Shown here: piece by piece, positions 47,774 to 59,680 of the stretch
Numbering within the stretch: position 1 is the stretch's first letter
Layout: every line of letters begins with the position of its first letter
Notes under the pieces: generated by a model
Databases searched by the model: none
The model's input: the letters and a program-made list of their open reading frames with translations, nothing else
Told to the model about the DNA's origin: nothing
Program-made: the position numbers and the translations under genes
NCBI RefSeq assembly: GCF_025766255.1
Contig: NW_026516671.1
Coordinates: 496,001-560,000, forward strand
DNA: 64,000 bases
Direction of reading: 5' to 3'
DNA from: Zychaea mexicana
Taxonomy: Eukaryota; Mucoromycota; Mucoromycetes; Mucorales; Lichtheimiaceae

Positions 47774-50584
47774 TCATCGTTTCTCGAGATCTGCCTGCTC
47801 CATAGCAATTGCCGCATCCGACGAGGAAGACAATATCCGTACATCGTCCCATAGCGTCAACCGTCCACCTTGTGCCAGCCGCTTGCGTCGGTCTCTGACT
47901 TGAATTTGCTGCATTTTTGAGAGAGCCTCTGCGGCCGTTTCTGGATGGTGTGCACCGGGTTGCTGGTCCACCAACGCGCCGCTAAATATCAAGTTCACCT
48001 CTTCGAGCGATCGACCGCATGTTTCTGGAAAGAACTTGTGGATCACCAATGCCATGACCACGCAAAACCCGGCAAAAAGAACATACGTGCCCCAACGTAT
48101 GGTTTCGAACAGAATAGGTGTTACAAGGGTAATAATGATGTTGAATAGATAGCTTGTTGCAGTCGTCACACCCATGGCATTAGCGCGAATCAACTGCGGG
48201 TAAATCTCGGCAGGATAAATCCATCCGGCGGGCCTGTCAACCACATTTGTTTTTTGTCAAAAACCCGAATTAAAGTGACTTACCCGCTTCCAGTTATTTC
48301 TCAGGCTTACCCCCAGGTTAGTGCAAATAAGGCAATGAAAACACATAGCAGGACAAGGATACCGTAGGTGGCGCCGCGGTTGTGGATTTCAATATTGATG
48401 CCGTCAATCGAGGAGGTCGGATTCAGGTGGATCCGAGGTGGTGACACCATGGTGCTGTATCCGCCCATGAGACCTGCAACGGTGAACAAGCAGGCTGCCA
48501 TTAGCGCTGCCCCAGTCACAAGAATTCGTCGCCGCGGCCATCGATCTACCTTTACTGGAAAATTTAATATTGTATTTCACCCTTCCTTGACTTGTTTCCT
48601 ACCGATGTACAAGACCTACATAGAGGAATACTGGAAGGGTGCCGAGAAAGTTCACAGACCCAGCCACACCGTTTCCTAAAAGTCACATAACAAAGGCGTT
48701 TCCAAGAGTGGTGTCAGCTGAGAGAGAACCACACTGTACACACGCACACAGACTCTCTTTTTTTTTTTTCGTGTGTGTTTTGTTTTCCTATCTATAATAG
48801 TCCGGAACTGAGAATACCTATCAAGACCGCATGCACTTCCGCCAAACCTGCCGATCGCAGGATTCTCGGTAAATAAAAGCTGCATGAAAATGCATAAGCC
48901 TAACACAATCTTTTTACATAAGCAGAGTGCAGTATACATAGTAAACACGTACAGCAATGCATTCGCACCGGTCAGCTGGGTAAAGATATGGATGCCTGCA
49001 CCTAGAACTGTCCGTTTCCGATAGTTCTCGATGCCCGTTTTGAACAAGGCACAAAACTTTCTTGACGTAAATGTTCTGTCAAAGGTCACGTCCTGAACAA
49101 TGCTGGTATATTCCATTTGAATTTCCGTATCGTCTGTTTTATTCCCACGGATCTGCGCAAGAATGCTCAGAGCTTCGTTATATCGATCACGCGCGATCAG
49201 CCATCGAGGGCTAGCTTATGACAAAAAAATATTGAGTCGAATTGTTAATATTGCTATTGTCGCCGTTCCTCCACCACCTCCTCCTCATCGTCATTGTTTT
49301 TTCTTCTTCTTCTTCTTCTTTTTTACCTTTCTGGGATTAATGATAGACCGAGCAACAAGACTCCGCCAGGTACGATCTGGATACCAACAGGAACTCTAAA
49401 TCATCCTAGCTTTTCAGTACGTTTGAATATCCTCTTCAGAACCCTAATGGAATTACCTCCACGACAAATTATTGATTAGATCCGCGGTTCCATAGGCGAT
49501 CCAAGAAGAAATACAGAAACCAAGCGTGACGCCTAATTGATATAGCGTGATAATCCTACCGCGGTTCTGAGGACTTGCAATCTCGCTCTGATCTATTCAA
49601 AAGGCCAGTCAATTCAGTTGTCTTTTTTTCCCTTGGAAGTTTCTTGTTACTTGTTCAAGGGGTAGTAAAATTAGTAGTAATGGCTGCGCGCTTACATAAA
49701 GGGACAGACATGCTGAGCATTCTGTGGTTCACAAGGACCAATTGGAGGGTGGGGGTTTCCATAGAGAAACAGTATAGGGAATAGTAGTGTGAGTAATAGG
49801 AAACGTTACATGGTGTGCATCCATGGCTGTCGTCATCACCATACGTGTGTGTGTGTGTGTGTGCCCCAGTACATACCCAACAGTAGAGCCCGTGATAACT
49901 CTTCCTACTAGCAATGCAGTCAGCTGCAGGTCGGCTATCTGGATAATGCTCCCAATGATATGAAAGATAGCCGCAACGTAAAAGAACTTTTTCCGTCCAA
50001 TTCCGTCTGCCGCAAATCCAGACACCTTTTGGTTCCAACAGGACCCAATGATTAGAAATCGGGAGAACTTTAAAGCATAGAACAGAGGCATCTAGTACCG
50101 CTTACCAAAGAGGTGAAAAATGATGCAGCAAGCGAGACCACTACGGCTGCGGTGCCATTTGCATCACTGTTCAACGAAAACACTCGGCGATATTCTGGCA
50201 ATGCGAGGCATGCTGTGAGGACGGCTGTGTCGTACCTGTAATACAATCATCGAATTCAGGACCTTTGTGCTTTTCCTTTGTTCACCCGCCAACAAGAAGA
50301 ATAAAGCCCGTGAAAAGGATCCACTTACCCATACTGTAATCGTTCCAACAAAGGAAAGTAAGAAACAATCCCTCTTCTTTTTAATATTGGATGAATGGAT
50401 ATAGCCAAAGTATATACACAGCAATAAAGAAATCAGTGCGTTCTTACCATTAATCCGCCAATAGAAACAAAGCTAGATGATGTTAATTCAGTTTTAGCTC
50501 TTTCCTCTTCTCTCCATACAATAGCAAAAACCAAAGGCATGCGCGGCTGTACCTGCAAATTAAATAGAGTCTCGTATCCGCCAT
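47774..50584 (-). CDS. MFS sugar transporter with tiny 5' exons
   Basis: Twelve-TM proton/sugar symporter-type carrier of the plasma membrane. Proposed start ATG 50584 (MADTRLYLIC). Exons 50584-50520, 50472-50448, a 5-nt exon 50333-50329 (TATGG) and one from 50235 join to FFVSIGGLMYGYDTAVLTACL, the family's TM1 signature. Then come SGFAADGIGRKKFFYVAA, GRVITGSTVG, EIASPQNRGRIITLYQLGVT, the PESPRWL region, GAGIHIFTQLTGANALLYV, VDRWPRRRILVTGAALMAA, and the C-terminal PAGWIYPAEIYPQLIRANA and FFPETCGRSLEEVNLIFSG (usual PETKGxSLE). The cytosolic tail carries RDRRKRLAQGG and Ser-rich sequence, ending DLEKR. At least nine introns. Substrate is unknown, with hexoses most likely from the overall pattern. 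Middle exon borders are approximate, and the start could lie further upstream. Confidence 0.85.
49845..49863. repeat. (GT)n microsatellite in a transporter intron
   Basis: About nine GT units directly after the donor GTATGTACTGGG (reverse strand) that follows the GSTVG codons. Intronic and probably polymorphic. Confidence 0.8.
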
Positions 50585-51823
50585 ATCGCTTTTATTTTAT
50601 TTTTCTATGCCGACCGTGATATGACGTAAAATATACTTTAAGATTTCGTAGAAAGTATAGCGATGAGGACAAAAGAACATGAGGCCGTCGTCCCCCACTT
50701 TTTTTTCTCGTTTTACTATATGGTTTCGAGTTGTCGTCGTCGTCGTCGTTGTAGTCATGAAGTCATGGTTTAGTCATCGGTGATCGTTTGATTGAAAACA
50801 CAAGAAGAAAAAAGCAGAGCAAGTACCAGTTCTCTTGTTGTTGTTGCTCAAGTGGGAGGAGAAGGTTTGATAAACCAGGAGAGGAGAAAAAGGCGCACAA
50901 GCAAAACACGCACACGAGCAAGGCGGATACAAAGGAAAAAGAGAATATTTTGCGGAGAAGAAGCAACGAACGCATTGACATGGCAACAACGCTACTTGCC
51001 ATCTTTGGTTATCGCGGCCCTGTTTTAATACACTTTCTACTATAGCCAGCCCAACTCCGTTTTTGTGTGTGCTGTTGGGTGTTGGGTGTTACAAGCTTAG
51101 GGGTCATGATGATGGTGACGATGCGATGATGCTCCTTCCTCCCTTTTTCCTCTTGTTTCGGTAGGGTGTATCCGGACGATGGCGCCACCAGCCGATCAAC
51201 AGATACATACAGTCCTCAAAGTTGATCACTTACACCCTTCTTCCCCGCATAGCGCATATATCATACAGCGAAAGTAGCTCCAGTCAAATTTGCCACCCCC
51301 TTCCTGCTTTTATTATTTAGACTTTATTTCTTAGCAGCTATTCAAGTACGGGTAAATTCGCAACATGGAAGTTCCAAAACATGTATCACGTATATTGTTA
51401 TCAATGGAACCACCAAAATGCGAGAGAGGAAAAAAGGTTTTATAGCACAAAGGCTCAGCTCTGCCGCTCGTATCTTGTAGCACAATGCACCAGCATAGTG
51501 AATATTAAAAATAGGTCATACAATAGGGCGGGCTTGGACTTAGCACGAGTCAGCGAAAACTTATGCTATTGTAGATCCAGAGATTTTAAGCATTAACCAG
51601 AAATAACCTTTTCGTAATTTCACGGGATATAACCAGCCTGTTTTTCTCATATTGTCACACGCTGATAAACATTTGCGATTCATTCTCGTCCTTGTTGCGC
51701 CAAATGATTTTTTATTTATCGCTGTTTTGGATTGATATAGGAAACCCGAGATTGGGGGCGGAGGAGGGAACAACGGATGATGGGTGGGTCTACAACATAT
51801 TTACAATAAAATTTGGGTTGTTT
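50585..51823. other. intergenic, no gene seen
   Basis: Holds the transporter promoter (reverse strand) with a run of GTC/GAC triplets near 50733-50750, which would encode a Thr run if an upstream exon existed. G/A-rich on the + strand at 50800-50960. No gene is supported. Confidence 0.45.
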
Positions 51824-53488
51824 TTATGAGGTTACATGACGCACCATATGCGCCCAGCGCACCAATCTTTCAAAGGTGACGTCCAAATGTTCGGATGAAT
51901 AAGGCATACTGCTATGCGCCCGTGTTTTATCCCGTTCAGCCTCCAACAATGCCTTCTCATATTGTGTACGATGTGTTTCGCAAATATCCTCAGCCGAGTT
52001 ACGGATCAACGATATCAGGTTTTTGTGTTGCTGGCATACACTTAGCAATGATATGAAGGGCGTTTCCCAGATCACATCATCGACACGATCCACAAAGCTT
52101 TGTACCTGATCAAATGACTTTGCTTTTGTCCGCCAATCATGCACGGCTTTATCAAAGTCATGCATGTTGTCGAATCCAAGCTCCCTTAATAGCTCCTATC
52201 AGACAAAAATGGATGTGGGATTTAGTACATGGCGGTGCTGGTACATTTTAATTAAACACAATAATAGAAAATTATGCTATACCTCAAAAGCAGTTATCTT
52301 TTTCTTTTTGGATTCTGAATCGCTTATTTCACGGACACCTTGAATGCTCGTCTGTACGCCTATAAGGTGGCATAGTCATTAGTGCTATGTATCTTCCACC
52401 TAGCCATCTTCCTTTGCCCCTTTTATCTACGTACACACACGTACCACAATCGACTGGTGCGTCGCAAGAGATCTGTCCTTGTATTTGACTCACGTATTCT
52501 CGCGATACTTCCATGTCTTCATTTGCCCTTTTCATCTCCTCCTCTAATATCTACTATATTATTTAGCAAAATCTACCATTGGTCAAGAAACAAGGTTGAT
52601 TAAGTTTATATAGTAATACCTTGATACGCGCCTCTAGAGATGATGTCACTTGCTTATATCGTTCATCAATAGCATCCATCGTCCTTTGTTGAAAGTCAGT
52701 CTCCCACGCATGATCTTTAACAGCCAGTTCGCGCGGATCAAGCGTTCCTACAGCATCATTACTTGTTGCTGTCGTTCTTTGCTGTCGATGATGACGGTCG
52801 TTGGTCATACTGGTACGCCCCTGGTATCCCAAATCACTCTTTATATTGGGTGACGATGATGATGATACGCGTGATGCAGATCTGGCTTGTTGTTCGCGAA
52901 TGTTAGATATTGAGCGCTCAATCCGTAATCGTGTTTCTGAAGGCCTATCTGAAAGCACTTGATCTACGGATGATCTGCTAGCGCTGCTGGTGCTGCTACT
53001 GTTATGCAAGGATGACGTTTTTATTGATGATGATAGATAGCTGCTATTTCCGGTGGTTGCTGGGCGCAAACGCATTGTTGGCTCAGATACGAATGATCGA
53101 CTAAGGAGAGCAGCAGAAGAAGACGATGATCCAATACCAAGCAATATGTTTGTTGTAGGTTGTGACGACGCTCGCTGTCTCTGCTGTGTTACGTGTTTCG
53201 CGTTTTTTGATCGTTTTGACTTCTCTGTTCAGCAAATCCTCAGATCAGTATATAGGAAAGAAAAAAATGGTGTGATTCGATTCGGAAAAGAGGACATTTT
53301 GGTGAGTATGTGAGAGAGTATATACTACCTACTATATTGTGCAGTGAATAGTTGCTGTGATGGTGGCCTTTTTCAGACATTACCGAATAGTCTGAAAATC
53401 GGTCCACACTGGGATGGTTGATGCTTCCACCACCCCGCATGCTATAGCTGTATTCAAACGTTGTGTGCTCATCGGTGTATTGATCCAT
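51824..53488 (-). CDS. Ser-rich coiled-coil protein, unknown
   Basis: ATG 53488 starts MDQYTDEHTTFEYSYSMRGG. A donor near 53338 (TAG|GTAGTA) joins HNIV in phase to EKSKRSKNAKHV, starting an exon around 53222 that extends to about 52620. That exon holds a long Ser-rich low-complexity region (SSSSSAALLSRSF, SSSIKTSSLHNSSSTSSASR), then helical sequence (FQQRTMDAIDERYKQVTSSLE). Further small exons near 52500 (EEEMKRANEDMEVSREYVSQI) and 52300-52340 (ISDSESKKKKITAFE) lead to a last exon of predicted helices (FDNMHDFDKAVHDWRTKAKS, DRVDDVIWETPFISLLS, CETHRTQYEKALLEAERD) ending VRHVTS. About 440 residues, no membrane segment or signal. The disordered Ser-rich N-half with C-terminal coils suggests a scaffold, but the family is not recognised. 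Internal borders are approximate. Confidence 0.7.
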
Positions 53489-55888
53489 TGTAAAGAAAGA
53501 ACAACAAGAGGGGTACGTTTTTGTGAACAAAGAACGCTTATTGGAGTCTCTCACTCTCCGTTTCTCGTGTTACCATGAATTATTTTGGGTGTTTTTGTTG
53601 GCAACTGTAGTCAAAGGGGTTTGCTGGCAATAGCAAAGTTCAATCCTCTTTGCTTTAGTAGTTGTCATAGGCTTCTGACTGTATATCTACTGACTGCATC
53701 ACGAAGAGATGCTGGGAGAGATTAGTATATATGAGTATAAAAATGTTATTTTGGATAACATTTGTCTATTAAAGCGATGTATGGAACTACGTTTATCATA
53801 GATGGGCAGAAGATTCAAAATCATGATACGCCGTTTAACTATGCTGAATATTTTATAATTGCTTGCCCGAACCAGCAAAATCAAATCGATCAGTTGCTTT
53901 CAAAGCACATGCATAGTGGACCCCATTCTGTACTTTATTGTTGAGTCTTAATATCCAAGACATGAAACAAAATATGATTTTTGCATGAGAGTATCTAACA
54001 AGGAGGGGTGATTGTGCGTGGATTGGGAAATGAAGAGATATAAATTACAAGATTTTGGAGTGTACACAAGATTAAATGACGATAAAGAAAAGGGTGTGCG
54101 AAATAAGGAGAATGAGAAGGCAAGGAAAGGCCAACATACAGGAAAAGAATAATCAGTACACATCAGTTGGTAGGCTAATAGACAATGTATACCGGTGGAC
54201 AGTGTGAAAGAGACTCAAGATATAATTCACCAAGGATTGAGTAATGGAACAAAGGATGACCAGACGTCGGGCAACATACATGATGATCCATTTCTAGTTA
54301 GTAATCATATCTTCTCTACTACTTCATGACACATGATGGTGAAGAAGAGGCCACAAAGCATAGTAAAAAGAAGGGTTTACCACCTATAATGTAATATTAA
54401 CAGAGTGAACACTTAAAAGATCCTTTCAAGAGACACTCTTTCCTATAACCCTCAAAAACAAAAAGAAAATCGGATTTTTACTTACAGTCGACGGGCAGCC
54501 CACGAGGTACTACGCCACATTGGAGCGACGGCCACAGCTGGACTACTGTACATAGAGCACCACACAATAATTATTAGGAAAGAATATTAACTCTGTACGA
54601 ACGGAGGTGAAAGTCTCACCAAATCCATGTCCACTGTGGCGAAACGGAACTCTAGCGCATGGGGCTAGGCTTGTGGTTTGGGGCAGGCGCCTCTGTAGGA
54701 TATAGTAGCGGGATGAATCGTTAATAACAATATCACGATAGATAGCGGCGGGTAATGGAGAGAGAAAGCATCATGTGTGTAGCATGAAAAAAAGAATACT
54801 TACGTCGTGTACAGAGAGCAAGAGAGCAAGAGAGAGAGAGAGAGCGAGAGAGCTATCAAAAAAAAAAAGAAGCGGCTCGATCGTGAGTAATCAATACCAC
54901 AGTAGTCATCATCTTTGACACATACTATGTACACTTTGGTTTCTTTCCTCTTTTAAAACAGTACCACTTATAATGTTGTTTTAAAAAAAAAGAAAAAGTG
55001 GCGGGCAAGGCCGAGGAGGAGACGGCTATAGAAATGAAAGAAAGCAAGAGATTTGATCGTGAGTCGTCGTGATACTTCTTGACAGACATGCACACCACCA
55101 CACGCACGTTCATGCAATGGATCCCGTTTCCCAAAAGTTATACGTACAGTTGAGGACGAGGAGGAAGGAGAAGGATGAAGAAGCAGAAGAGAAGAGGCCA
55201 AAGAGCTATGGATGGGTGGGAACGCGTATCTTTAGTATGAGATTCGTTGTGAAGAAATAGAACAATCGATTAGATTCTTAGCAATTGTTTGATTTGTCTG
55301 TTGTCCAATAGCCAAACGAGCACATAGGCGATGAGATCAACGCTAAGGAAGAGCACGATGCATGTTTCAGTCAATAGTGCAGCAGAAAAACGATCGTTTT
55401 TCACTGACCATTTTACATTATATATTAGCTATTGTGTCGTCGTTTATTATTCGAGAAATGTATCAATATTGGTATCATTCTATAGCCACGGCTCTGCTCT
55501 ACAAGAAATTTTCTTTGCTGAATGATGAACATAGTCAGTTTATTTGAAAAGGAAGGAAGAAGAAACAATGCCGCAATTGACACGAACCAACTGCATAGAG
55601 TACATACCTAAGGAAAAGAATATTTTGTCAACGAAATTATGATACTGATTACCAAAGTGAAATACTGAATATTGATACAAGGTACAGTAGTGTCACTATT
55701 ATTTATTACAAAACGTTTATTTTAATGAACGAATTGAAAGAATCGCTACATACCACTACTACTACTACTACAAACAAAGCTAAATACTGATTTTAAGCTT
55801 GACTTTCTTCTGTTATGCTTCATGAGAAGAAGAAAACGGTGACAAATACAGTTCCGTTTCTTTCAACCCCAATGTACTCAATGTATGT
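53489..55888. other. 2.4-kb intergenic region, no gene seen
   Basis: Between two reverse-strand genes. A 60-codon frame ending near 53942 (MYGTTFIIDGQKIQNHD...) looks mildly protein-like, but no homology or splice support is visible. 54480-54720 is more GC-rich without an open frame. 55740-55790 carries a short (TAC)n run. Confidence 0.4.
54813..54852. repeat. GA-rich simple repeat
   Basis: AGAGAGCAAGAGAGCAAGAGAGAGAGAGAG-type purine run on the + strand, followed shortly by an A-run. No gene overlaps it. Confidence 0.8.
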
Positions 55889-57176
55889 TCACTGCTGCTC
55901 CTGAAAATGAGCAACAATATCCGGCAGTTTCAATATGCCATCATTGATGAGCTCCTCCGCATGCATCACAAATTGGGCGGCACGAGCTTGGTGACCAGCG
56001 ATATCATTTTCGTCCACGGGTGTATTGGCCAAGTTGGCGCAATCGTCATAGATCTCTTCCCATTTCCAAATGAGCTCTTGGTATTGATGCGTAGCGACCA
56101 TTTTCGTCATGACGACCAGTTGATAATCCCTGATACGCGTGCTCCAATCGTTCAAGAAATCCGTACGTCTGTTATATATCATATATAGAGGGAAAGAGGG
56201 AACAGTTTAGAATAGCGAGTTCAAGAACGGTTGCACGAAACAGTAAAATAGATATATTATTAAAAGCTGGGGCTACTTACTCTTGAACAATGCATGGATC
56301 TCGGTTCCGTTCTCCTGATCCTTCTCGTAGAAAATCATAGATTTCGGCGATTGCTACCTCTAGCTCGTCCTCGATACGATCCTTGTATTGATCGATGAAA
56401 GGTTTTCTGGCCATCTGCGGAGGCTCATGCAAACGTATGGACATCTCTTTAATATTAAAGATAATGGACACGGAATAGCAGCCAACAACAAGTGACAGCA
56501 ACAAAACATATCAGTCAATCAAGTATCATAGACGCACATTCAAAAATGACGGTAGTGTTACAGAAACGATATCACTTACGTTGCATACGGTGTCGATAAC
56601 GTGCTATAATAATGAATACATGTTGAAAAAGAGGAAACAGTCAATATATATGTCAAAACAAAAAAGAAAAAGAAAAGCAATCCATTTATATACAGGGGAA
56701 GTGTGTCTGGGACGGAGTGATTCTCTCTTACCCCTATTTTTCCGTTCTTGTTCCTCATTATCTCCTTCGTCTTCACTGGTCGTATCCCGCTGGCGTTTAC
56801 CGAGGACAGACGAGATTGAAAATTCTTGTTGTTCCATACTGGACGACGATGCCTGCCGGTCTTGTCGCGCACGATATGCAATATTTCTGACGGCTTCAAT
56901 GACGGCTTGTTCGTCCTTCAGGGGTGATACATCAGTAGATGTCCGGGCAGTTTGCTTCTCCGTTTGAGTAGAAGCCTGTCGTGGCTGTCCTTCTGCATGA
57001 TGGCCACTACCACTACCACGACCTCGTCCACCAGCTTGAGCTGGTCCTGTTCTGGGTGTGGGTCTGGATGTGGGCTTCTCTTTTTGTTCCCGCTGCCGAT
57101 GCTGTACACTCTGTTGTGCTTCCTTAGTGGACACTTCAGGCGCTATCCCTTGAATGCGACTACTTCTCCGCGACAT
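55889..57176 (-). CDS. unidentified protein with basic N-terminus and helical C-terminus
   Basis: ATG 57176 starts MSRRSSRIQGIAPEVSTKEA. Exon 1 runs to about 56733 and encodes a Gln/Arg/Gly-rich disordered region (RPTPRTGPAQAGGRGRGSG) and an acidic segment (TTSEDEGDNEEQERKNR). A 24-nt exon (56596-56573) fits phase 1 on both sides and gives ARYRHRMQQ, leading to MSIRLHEPPQMARKPFIDQY and KDRIEDELEVAIAEIYDFLR. The last exon (to 55889) holds FLNDWSTRIRDYQLVVMTK, LIWKWEEIYDDCANL and ends AHFQEQQ. Roughly 330 residues, no membrane segment. The basic, RG-rich N-terminus and all-helical C-terminus suggest a nuclear protein. I do not recognise the family and give no function. Confidence 0.65.
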
Positions 57177-58019
57177 CTTGCTGATAAGAATGGTTTTCGG
57201 TTGCTGGTAGAGTAAAACAAAAAAGAATGGGGTGCGTGGTGTTGGTAGTAGAGGGTGAAGTGAAGGGCAGTTAATACCTTGCTTTGCCACGACACTATTT
57301 ATACCATGTGAGACTGACGACTTTTTTGTTGCTGGTAGCATAGCTGCTTGCTCATTGTGTTCCGCAAGCAGGAGTAATGGGCACTTTTACTTTCTTTGTT
57401 TTGATCCATCCGCTAAATTTTCATGCCGACGAACGAAGCTGGTCAAATGGAATCGGAGGAACGTTGCCCTTCTTTGTTCTTTGCTATGTGATGATAGAAT
57501 TCCTTCTTTTTTTGCCCTTTTTCCTTCATTTCAACGGGATCGTATATCTCCTTTGTTAGATGCTACTATATTTATCGATTTTTTTACCTCCACAAGTTTG
57601 TTTACATACACACCATATCATCATCATCATGCAAAATACAGACAAAAAACCACATACCGTTCGGTTATCATATTAAAAAACAAGAAGTTTTTCAAGCTTC
57701 CCCAAGGACAGCGGATCTGAAGTATAACAGCAAAAATGTACTACAGCTTATTGAGTAGTGAATGTTTGTTTAAAGGGTATATCATAATCAGTACGCACGG
57801 CTGTTCAGCACACTGTACATTGCATACTCCTATAGCTTTAAAGTAATCCCCATCTTTTTCGAAGTACTGGAAAATAACTAAAATTAGTATCTCCGCGTCT
57901 TTCTGTGAATGGCATCCTACAAAGAATGGCGGATTTTTTTAGTATGAAAGACAGCATCTTCTGTAAGATTGAACTTGATGGATTGGGTGCTCTTTTGACA
58001 ATGAATATCAAGGGGCCTA
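57177..58019. other. intergenic, no gene seen
   Basis: Upstream region of the preceding gene, T-rich on the + strand with a short CATCATCATCATCATG run near 57620. Reverse-strand codons near 57900-58020 (RPLDIHCQKSTQSIKF) may be an extension of the HET relic that follows. Confidence 0.4.
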
Positions 58020-59130
58020 TCCTTTTGAAGCACTATGAACCGCGATTGGAAAAACAATGGAGCTTTGAGGAATAACAAATAGTAAATGGATGGTTGCTGG
58101 ACGTTTCACCAGGCTGGATGCCAAGATACACCGTCCCCGTTTTGCTATTGTCTTGACCGTCTTTAGGCTGCTGGAGAGAAATTGCAAGTTCCAACTGATC
58201 AAGGCCTGACTCCGGACTTTTTGGCATCGGTTGTATGTAGTCGACCGTCCCTTCACTTGTTAAATCCTCTGCTAGCGGCAAGGTCTTACTGCTAATGGTT
58301 TTCGCGCAAGTAACCTGCATAAACCTTCCGTTAAGCTAACCTTCTTGTAGTCTTGTAATGTGGTGGTGGCTCTTTTTTGAAAAATTGCCAGTATGTACTA
58401 TTGAAACTTATTCGACAAGATGTTTTCCAACAGCGCCAATCCGTGATGATAAATATTACACATGGATCGTATCACAGTATTGCGTCTGCTCTGTTCCCCG
58501 AAGCATAAGATGGAGAGATTCTTTGACCAAGTAACCACAAAATTGGAGTAGAAGCTGGAATAAAGATGCTCGTAATCGACCGTATCATTTTCGATGATAT
58601 CCTATTGGATATTCCTAAGCGCAACGCCCGATCGCACCTTGCGCTGCTCGTACGCTTGTGCGCATGTCGTGGGATCCAACAAACGCCGTCTCACACCACC
58701 ACTACTTTCTGTGGCATTCTACAGAACTCGTTTAAAGGGGAGAGAAGATTACGTTGAGTGTACCACAGAGAATGTACAAATAGTAGTTCTTGGGACAGAA
58801 GCGACTCTTACAAAGTCCATTACGTCGCATCCAATCCGATCGTTGGTCAATGACTTTTGATTTGTGGCTAGGCGACGAGCAACATCTTTCCATTCGAAAA
58901 AAAAAACATATCTGATACTTAGGACCACGCTGCAGTAGGCATGACTGTAAATCCGATGCATATTGTGTATTTCGTGTTTATTTTCCTCCTCGTCCTTTTG
59001 GTTAATACACATTTGGTCGTACCATTGAAGTTGAGATTCAGGCACACTTGCTGATTGGTTCCTTTTTACTTGACAAATTTGACTCGCGGCTAATGCGTTC
59101 TCGTCCTGTCGTGGCTATTTCCGCACTATC
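58020..59130 (-). pseudogene. decayed HET-domain gene
   Basis: HET domains mark heterokaryon-incompatibility and related fungal proteins. On the reverse strand, around 59045-58900, the sequence reads QLQWYDQMCINQKDEEENKH then EIHNMHRIYSHAYCSVVL, which fits the HET core pattern W-x-D-x-x-C-I-N-Q followed by M-x-x-I-Y-x-x-A. Beyond an A/T homopolymer near 58900 the frame becomes uncertain. A further frame reads RRLLDPTTCAQAYEQRKVRS, has an in-frame TAG at 58604-58602, and continues as YSSFYSNFVVTWSKNLSILC and FGEQSRRNTVIRSMCNIYHH to a stop at 58398. A last block, 58320-58033, reads PKSPESGLDQLELAISLQQ. Breaks include the TAG and frame changes, so no intact protein is predicted. No toxic or incompatibility function is claimed. 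Confidence 0.6.
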
Positions 59131-59595
59131 CTGACTGGAAAGATATTATATTTTTCCATTCGGCGATGTGCTTTGTCTTGTCAGCAGTGTTTTTTGTCAA
59201 TAGTCTTGTGTCCAGATCGGTTCCAAATTATGACAGCGCACAGTACAGTATCTCACCCGCTTTTCAGCGATTCAAGACGTGACACCAGTCCTGGTGCTCA
59301 GCTGTCTCCGCGCGAAGCTGGATAAAAAAAAGAGTAAAAACGCCGGTATTTTTGTGCCTTATGTAATTTTATATGAGAACCCAAAGTAATCACATAAAGA
59401 ACTAACAAAAATTGTGATGGTACTGTACATTGCCTTTCATTTTTTAAAAGATTACAGAAGTTACGAGAAAGGTAGGCACAGCCACTTCAATTGGTTCAAA
59501 CCTACCGTTACGATTGAGCACAAACCACCCTAAAAAGTCGACACAGCCACATATTGTAAGATTGAATAAATTATCGCACAGCTCGATGCGGCTGC
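59131..59595. other. intergenic/promoter region
   Basis: Upstream of the seven-TM gene. No coding signal; A/T-rich toward the 3' end, leading into the TATA box at 59596. Confidence 0.5.
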
Positions 59596-59603
59596 TATAT
59601 AAA
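59596..59603 (+). promoter_or_regulatory. TATA box of the seven-TM gene
   Basis: TATATAAA lies 78-85 bases upstream of the ATG at 59681, a strong consensus match at a normal distance. Confidence 0.55.
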
Positions 59604-59680
59604 CACCAGATTCTAGGCAAACCTCTTTTTTACTGCTACTCTTTGTTTGATCTCTTATTATAAGCACAACTCCGGTCATC

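Noticed and set aside
50250..50332. ATG 50332 as start of the sugar transporter (MGKWILFTGFILLVGG...)
   Set aside because: It also joins to YDTAV in frame, but it loses the conserved IGGLxxGYDT signature that the microexon model restores; kept only as the alternative.
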